Source of the DNA: Lentisphaeria bacterium
GTDB lineage: Bacteria; Verrucomicrobiota; Lentisphaeria; Victivallales; Victivallaceae
Length of the DNA stretch: 53,768 nucleotides
Direction of reading: 5' to 3'
NCBI GenBank assembly: GCA_022768375.1
Contig: JALEMG010000062.1
Coordinates: 1 to 53,768, forward strand
In this document: positions 49,666-53,768 of the stretch, piece after piece
How the letters are laid out: each line of letters opens with the position of its first letter
How positions within the stretch are numbered: the first letter of the stretch is position 1
The notes under the pieces: model-generated
The model's database searches: none
What the model was told of the DNA's origin: nothing
Seen by the model: the letters and a program-made list of their open reading frames with translations, nothing else
Position numbers and translations under genes: made by a program

Positions 49666-50235
49666 ATGGGCCGGAAACTGATCTGGCCCGGCGGGACGCA
49701 GTTGGCTCCCGTGCCGGTGGTGCTGGTGGGGTGCGGTGACGATCGGGATTTCAAGTACAATCTCGTCACCGTGGCCTGGGCCGGCACGCTGGCCAGCGAT
49801 CCTCCGGCGGTGGGGATCGGCATTCGCCCGGAACGCTACTCCCGGGGGCTGGTTGAGGCTACCGGGATGTTCACGGTGAATATTCCCGGCGCGTCCATGG
49901 CCCGGCAGGTCGATTTCTGCGGCATGGTGTCGGGCCGGGACGTGGATAAGTTCGCCGCGTGCGGTTTTACCGCGCTTCCGGGCGACAAGGTGACGGCCCC
50001 GGTGGTGTCCGAGTGTCCCGTTTCTCTGGAGTGCCGGGTCCGGCATACGCTGGACCTCGGTTCCCACCTGCTGTACGTCGGCGAAGTGGTTGCGGTGCAG
50101 GTGGAAGCGTCGCTGGTGGATGAGAACGGCCGTTTCGACATCGCCAAAGCCGATCTGCTGGCATACGCCCACGGCGGGTACTTCGCTCTGGGGCGAGAAC
50201 TGGGCCGATTCGGTTTTTCCGCGCGGAAGAAATAG
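49666..50235 (+). CDS. Flavin reductase-like FMN-binding protein
   Basis: A 189-residue split-barrel protein of the flavin-reductase-like family. Family landmarks are PVPVVLVGCGD, NLVTVAWAGTLASDPPAVGIGIRPERYS (FMN-binding strand-loop) and FTVNIPG, followed by CGMVSGRDVDKF. Many anaerobe members bind FMN and act as NAD(P)H:flavin or electron-transfer proteins of uncertain partner. It starts one base after the preceding stop (GTGAGATGG) and ends at a strong terminator. Confidence 0.88.
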   Translation: MGRKLIWPGGTQLAPVPVVLVGCGDDRDFKYNLVTVAWAGTLASDPPAVGIGIRPERYSRGLVEATGMFTVNIPGASMARQVDFCGMVSGRDVDKFAACGFTALPGDKVTAPVVSECPVSLECRVRHTLDLGSHLLYVGEVVAVQVEASLVDENGRFDIAKADLLAYAHGGYFALGRELGRFGFSARKK

Positions 50236-50255
50236 TTTGTCCGGGAAAATCGCAT

Positions 50256-50291
50256 CCGGGGCGGTCGGTCGGGTCCGCCCCGGTTTTTTTT
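50256..50291 (+). terminator. Terminator after the flavin reductase
   Basis: CCGGGGCGG (50256-50264) pairs perfectly with CCGCCCCGG (50275-50283), then eight Ts. Confidence 0.88.
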
Positions 50292-50331
50292 GTGTGTCCG
50301 GGATCGAAGCGCTGGCGCGCGGGCAAAAAAA

Positions 50332-50407
50332 TGGAGCGAGTGACCGGAATCGAACCGGCGACAATCACGTTGGCAACGTGATGCTCTACCAACTGAGCTA
50401 CACTCGC
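50332..50407 (-). tRNA. tRNA-Gly(GCC)
   Basis: A 76-base cloverleaf on the minus strand. Acceptor GCGAGTG/CACTCGC with discriminator T and encoded CCA; D arm AGCTCAGTTGGTAGAGC; anticodon stem with loop TTGCCAA, anticodon GCC (Gly); T arm GGTTCGATTCC. A U discriminator is normal for bacterial tRNA-Gly. Confidence 0.97.
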
Positions 50408-50425
50408 ATCGCAGACAACGGAGTA

Positions 50426-50454
50426 AATATAGCGCCGAGTCGGGGAATTTGCAA
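50426..50454 (-). promoter_or_regulatory. tRNA-Gly promoter
   Basis: Minus strand: -35 TTGCAA (50454-50449), 17 bases, -10 TATATT (50431-50426), identical hexamers to the tRNA-Val promoter. Confidence 0.68.
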
Positions 50455-50482
50455 ATATCCCGGGAAAAATTCATGTGAAAAA

Positions 50483-50511
50483 TTGACAAATCTTCCCCGT
50501 CGGGGTATCTT
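50483..50511 (+). promoter_or_regulatory. Promoter of uppS-dxs
   Basis: Consensus -35 TTGACA (50483-50488), 17 bases, -10 TATCTT (50506-50511). Confidence 0.65.
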
Positions 50512-50565
50512 ATGGGACTGGCGGAGTGATTCCGCCGCATCGGGAATAAACAGAGAGGATTCGGC

Positions 50566-51279
50566 ATGATTCAGCATGTGGCGATCATTATGGACGGCAA
50601 CGGCCGCTGGGCGACGCAGCGGGGACTTTCCCGCAGCGAGGGGCACCGGGCCGGGGCGAAACAGATTTCCGTGGTGGCGGACGCGGCCCGGAAACTGGGG
50701 ATCAAGTATTTGACCATTTACGCGTTCAGCACGGAGAATTGGAAGCGCCCGGAAGCGGAAGTTTCCGCCCTGATGGGACTGATCGTGGAGTTCGCCTCCT
50801 CCGAATTGCCGAAGATGATGGAGAACAACGTCCGGCTGCGGACCATCGGCCGGACCGCCGATCTGCCGCTGGCTTCCCGGACCGCGCTGCTCAATGCGAT
50901 CGAGAAGACCAAAGACAACGACGGATTCACCATCAATGTGGCCTTAAGTTACGGCGGGCGCGCCGAGATCGTCGACGCGGTGAATAAGATTCTGCGGGAG
51001 CGGAAGTCGAAAAAACCGGTCACGGAGGCGGAGTTCCGCGACTACCTCTATCTGCCGGACATGCCGGACCCGGACCTGATGATCCGCACCGGCGGCAATC
51101 TGCGGATCAGCAATTTCCTGCTGTGGCAGTTGTCGTACGCCGAACTTTACGTCACCCCGGTGTTCTGGCCGGATTTCGGCGAGGACGATCTCAAGGCGGC
51201 GCTGGCGTCTTTCGAGGGACGGGAACGCCGCTTCGGGGGCCTGAATGCGGAAAATTCCGGTGATGCCGCCCGTCAATAG
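50566..51279 (+). CDS. uppS: Undecaprenyl diphosphate synthase (cis-prenyltransferase)
   Basis: Condenses isopentenyl diphosphate onto farnesyl diphosphate to give the C55 lipid carrier used for peptidoglycan and O-antigen. The 237-residue protein has HVAIIMDGNGRWA (catalytic Asp and phosphate-binding Arg), GHRAGA, YLTIYAFSTENWKRP, DLMIRTGGNLRISNFLLWQLSYAE and WPDF near the end. All family motifs are present. It overlaps dxs by 35 bases, placing precursor supply and carrier synthesis in one transcript. Confidence 0.96.
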   Translation: MIQHVAIIMDGNGRWATQRGLSRSEGHRAGAKQISVVADAARKLGIKYLTIYAFSTENWKRPEAEVSALMGLIVEFASSELPKMMENNVRLRTIGRTADLPLASRTALLNAIEKTKDNDGFTINVALSYGGRAEIVDAVNKILRERKSKKPVTEAEFRDYLYLPDMPDPDLMIRTGGNLRISNFLLWQLSYAELYVTPVFWPDFGEDDLKAALASFEGRERRFGGLNAENSGDAARQ

Positions 51280-53104
51280 TCCCGAGGAGTTGCGTCGGCT
51301 GCCGGAGCGGGAACTGCCCGCGGCGGCGAAGGAGTTGCGCCGGGAGATTCTGGAATCCGTCAGCCGTAACGGGGGCCATCTGGCCTCCAGTCTGGGGGCG
51401 GTGGAGTTGATCGTGGCGCTGCACCGGGTGTTCGATACGCCGCGGGAGAAGGTGTTTTTCGACGTCGGGCACCAGGCGTACGCGCACAAACTGCTGACCG
51501 GCCGCCGGGAGGGATTCGCCAAGTTGCGGCGGTGCGGCGGCGTCGGCGGATTTCCCCATCCGGAGGAGTCTCCGGCGGACCCGGCGGTGGCCGGTCACGC
51601 CGGAGTTGCGTTATCCGAGGCGCTTGGATACGCCGCCGCCGCTCCCGACGATCCGGATAAAGTCATCGCGGTCGTGGGAGACGGCGCCGCCGGGAACGGC
51701 ATAACCTTTGAAGCGCTGAACCAGGTGGCCGAATGTCCCGGCCGCCGACGGCTGATCTTGATTCTGAACGACAACCGGATGTCCATTTCCGGGAACGTCG
51801 GAACTTTGTCCCGGCTGCTGAACCGGGTGATCGCCGCGGTGTCGTACAATCGCTTTCGGTCCGCGCTCAAGCGGATGCTGGCGCCGCTGCCCCGCCTGAA
51901 ATTGCTGTTCACCCGGGTCTACGAAGCGGGCAAAAGCGTGTTCCTGCCTCCGGCCGTGCTGTTTGAGACGTTCGGCTTCCGGTATTTCGGCGCGATCGAC
52001 GGCAATGATCTCGGACAACTGCTGCCGACCCTGCGGCGGCTGCGGCGGATCGAGGGACCGGTCCTGCTCCACGTGGTGACGGAAAAGGGCCACGGGGTGG
52101 AATTCGCCTGTGCCGACCCCATCCGGTATCACGGGATCGCCGGATGTGACCCGGAAACGGGAACCATGTCCGGGTCCGGCGGCGGTTTCTCCGCTGCGTT
52201 CGGACGGGCGATGGAACAACTTGCCGGAGAGAGGGAAGACCTGGCGGCGGTGTGTCCGGCAATGATCGAAGGCACCGGGCTGTCCCGGTTTTCCCTGCGC
52301 TATCCGGAGCGGTGCTTCGACGTGGGCATCGCGGAATCCCATGCGCTGACCTTCGCCGCGGGGCTGGCCATCGGGGGGAAGCGGCCGGTGTGCGCGTTTT
52401 ACGATACGTTTTTGCAGCGGGCGCTGGATTCGGTGTATCACGACATCGCGCTGGCGTCGCTGCCGGTGATTATCGCGGTGGACCGGGCCGGGGCGGTTCC
52501 CGACGGGCCGACGCACCACGGCATCTACAACTGCGGATTTCTGCGGGCGCTTCCCAACGTCACGCTGATCGCGCCGTCGGAGGAAGCGGAGATCGAGGCC
52601 GCACTGCGGTTCGCGTTGGACCTGGCCGCGCCAGTGATTCTGCGCTATCCCCGGGGAAAGGGCGCGGCGGCGCGGGAGGTTGTGCCCTTCCGCATGGGCC
52701 GGGCGGTGATCCGGCGCACGGGCGGAGAGGATTCGCCGGTGATCTGGGGATGCGGCGCGGAGGTCGAAACCGCGCTGCAGGCGGCGGAATCGCCCGCGCT
52801 GCGGCCGTGGAACTGTACCGTGGTGGACGCGCGCTTTCTCAAGCCGTTTGACCGGGAGTTGGCCCGGCGTTTCGCCGCGCGGCGGCAATTTACCATCGAA
52901 GACCACTGCATTTCCGGCGGACTGGCTTCCGCACTGCGCGAAGCGCTGGACGACATGCCGCATCAGGCAATTCACGCATTCGGCTGGGAGGACGACCGCC
53001 CTGTCCCCCACGGGGAGGTGCCGCTTTTGCGGGCGGCGAACGGGTTGACGGTAGGACAAATCGCGGAAAAGATCGCTGATATCTGCAAAAAAACTCCGAA
53101 TTGA
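51245..53104 (+). CDS. dxs: 1-deoxy-D-xylulose-5-phosphate synthase, divergent
   Basis: First enzyme of the MEP isoprenoid pathway. The 619-residue protein has the DXS order: FFDVGHQAYAHKLLTGR, thiamine-diphosphate region GDGAAGN...LNDNRMSISGNVG, catalytic Glu in FDVGIAESHALTFAAGLAIGG and DGPTHHG with the transketolase-like His. Two conserved places differ: the usual GHSSTS/GHASTS stretch reads AGHAGVALS after a shortened linker, and DRAGIVGADG is one residue shorter (DRAGAVPDG). It is probably a lineage-specific DXS rather than another transketolase. Start ATG 51245 lies inside uppS; ATG 51263 is an alternative that fits family N-termini. Confidence 0.9.
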   Translation: MRKIPVMPPVNSPEELRRLPERELPAAAKELRREILESVSRNGGHLASSLGAVELIVALHRVFDTPREKVFFDVGHQAYAHKLLTGRREGFAKLRRCGGVGGFPHPEESPADPAVAGHAGVALSEALGYAAAAPDDPDKVIAVVGDGAAGNGITFEALNQVAECPGRRRLILILNDNRMSISGNVGTLSRLLNRVIAAVSYNRFRSALKRMLAPLPRLKLLFTRVYEAGKSVFLPPAVLFETFGFRYFGAIDGNDLGQLLPTLRRLRRIEGPVLLHVVTEKGHGVEFACADPIRYHGIAGCDPETGTMSGSGGGFSAAFGRAMEQLAGEREDLAAVCPAMIEGTGLSRFSLRYPERCFDVGIAESHALTFAAGLAIGGKRPVCAFYDTFLQRALDSVYHDIALASLPVIIAVDRAGAVPDGPTHHGIYNCGFLRALPNVTLIAPSEEAEIEAALRFALDLAAPVILRYPRGKGAAAREVVPFRMGRAVIRRTGGEDSPVIWGCGAEVETALQAAESPALRPWNCTVVDARFLKPFDRELARRFAARRQFTIEDHCISGGLASALREALDDMPHQAIHAFGWEDDRPVPHGEVPLLRAANGLTVGQIAEKIADICKKTPN

Positions 53105-53107
53105 TCC

Positions 53108-53135
53108 TTGCAAATCGGATGCGGCGTGCTATATT
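53108..53135 (+). promoter_or_regulatory. Promoter of rpsO
   Basis: -35 TTGCAA (53108-53113), 16 bases, -10 TATATT (53130-53135), giving an 80-base leader. In other bacteria S15 represses its own mRNA through such a leader. Confidence 0.6.
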
Positions 53136-53222
53136 AAGCAAGTACGGTTCGTTCGGCTCGGGCACTGTTGTCCGGACCCGGTGCTGAGGAACGCGAAAGA
53201 AATTTTCAGGGAGAACGGGAAA

Positions 53223-53492
53223 ATGGACAAGGCTGTCAAGCAGGAGATCATCAAAAAATTTGCCCGCAAAGAGGGTGACACCGGTTCGCCGGAGGTCCAG
53301 ATCGCGCTGTTGAGTTCGCGCATCGGGACCCTGACGGAGCATCTGCGGAACAATAAGAAGGACCACAGCACCCGGCGCGGATTGCTGGCGATGGTCGCAC
53401 TGCGCAAGAAACTTCTGGCGTATCTGGCGAAAGAGAACCGCGCAAAGTACATTGAACTGACGGACGAACTCGGCATCCGCCGCGTCAAGTAA
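53223..53492 (+). CDS. rpsO: 30S ribosomal protein S15
   Basis: An 89-residue protein, exactly the usual S15 length. Motifs GDTGSPEVQIALLSSRI, LTEHLRNNKKDHSTRRGLLAMVALRKKLLAYL and Y-x-x-L near the end bind helices h20-h22 of 16S rRNA and nucleate the platform. The frame is open to 53181, but ATG 53223 gives the conserved start and has GGGAG upstream. Confidence 0.97.
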   Translation: MDKAVKQEIIKKFARKEGDTGSPEVQIALLSSRIGTLTEHLRNNKKDHSTRRGLLAMVALRKKLLAYLAKENRAKYIELTDELGIRRVK

Positions 53493-53549
53493 GTTCTTCG
53501 AGTCCGATTGCAGTCCTGCGGGGCGGACTGGAAAAGTGCCCCGTGCAGC

Positions 53550-53639
53550 GGAGAGATGGCTGAGCGGCCGAAAGCACAGGTTTGCTAAACCTGCGAAGGG
53601 GAAACCTTTCCGAGGGTTCGAATCCCTCTCTCTCCGCCA
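53550..53639 (+). tRNA. tRNA-Ser(GCT)
   Basis: A 90-base class II tRNA. Acceptor GGAGAGA/TCTCTCC with G discriminator and encoded CCA; D arm with TGAGCGGCCGAAAGCA; anticodon stem CAGGT/ACCTG with loop TTGCTAA, anticodon GCT (Ser, AGC/AGU codons); long variable arm GCGAAGGGGAAACCTTTCCG; T arm GGGTTCGAATCCC. Confidence 0.97.
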
Positions 53640-53768
53640 TTTATTTTTCCCCGTTTGATTTCTGATAAAAAGAGAATCTTTTATTCAAAAGCGCTAAAAG
53701 CCGTTGGTGTAAAGGGATTTGCGAAAATCGAAGCGGTGTGTTTGAAACACACTCAGAATCTGAAAAAA
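53640..53768. other. AT-rich stretch after tRNA-Ser
   Basis: From the tRNA CCA to the window end the sequence turns AT-rich and shows no gene start. A short hairpin, GTGTGT...ACACAC, lies near 53738-53754. A composition change at a tRNA 3' end could mark another accessory insertion, but too little is visible. Confidence 0.3.

Noticed and set aside
53493-53549. CAGTCC/GGACTG stem after rpsO as its terminator
   Set aside because: Only 6 bp with no following T run; rpsO may be read through into tRNA-Ser.

Overview
The window is a GC-rich (roughly 60-65 percent), densely coded bacterial chromosome segment. It shows a Gram-negative, meso-diaminopimelate cell wall (KdsB for Kdo-LPS; MurE with a DNPR motif), an Rnf membrane complex with an [FeFe]-hydrogenase-type regulator, GTP-dependent PEP carboxykinase, a PocR-domain AraC regulator, secreted acetyl-xylan-esterase-like hydrolases and a secreted protein with the pseudopilin-like 'DGHV' tail common in the PVC superphylum. 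Together these suggest an anaerobic Lentisphaerota/Victivallales-like organism, perhaps from a gut. That placement is inferred from protein character only; no rRNA is present.

Layout. 1-1972: an AT-rich accessory segment with small unrecognised genes and a single-ORF IS3-family transposase, ending at the 3' end of tRNA-Val(GAC). 2131-7885 (minus): a tightly overlapping operon read as lipoprotein, murF, murE, a divergent S-adenosylhomocysteine-hydrolase-like protein and an MTA/SAH-type deaminase. 8043-15798 (plus): purD with an unusual membrane tail, an SGNH hydrolase, a TM1266-type hydrogenase regulator and rnfABCDGE, closed by a strong terminator. 15919-18161: a TPR protein and an Ala/Pro-rich membrane-anchored protein with a repeated Thr/Arg motif. 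18271-26628: kdsB, a histidine phosphatase, hisF, malic enzyme, hflX and an 1121-residue exported coiled-coil/TPR protein, mostly overlapping or nearly so.

26618-32268 (minus): a D-aminoacylase-type amidohydrolase downstream of a 1381-residue GH13+GH133 glycogen debranching enzyme with the eukaryote-like bifunctional layout. 32463-38573: sugar-nucleotide epimerase, HprK-like P-loop protein, NahK-like sugar kinase, PocR-AraC regulator, glycerol-1-phosphate dehydrogenase and an alpha/beta hydrolase. 38818-42806: GTP-PEPCK and an EF-G-like GTPase, convergent with back-to-back terminators. 43062-46368: two convergent esterase-family hydrolases. 46539-49664: a CPA2 antiporter and the DGHV protein, divergently transcribed. 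49666-53768: flavin reductase, tRNA-Gly, uppS-dxs (undecaprenyl/isoprenoid supply), rpsO and tRNA-Ser.

The genes are mostly housekeeping: wall and LPS precursors, isoprenoids, energy conservation by Rnf, C4/C3 interconversion by malic enzyme and PEPCK, and glycogen turnover. A recurring promoter form, TTGCAA (or TTGnnn) - 16/17 bp - TATATT, lies ahead of many of them. The least conventional items are the membrane-tailed PurD, the SAHH-like/deaminase pair with altered catalytic positions, the degenerate last FeS module of RnfB, the repeated-motif membrane protein and the giant coiled-coil protein coupled to hflX. I did not find a clear new multi-gene defence or mobile system.
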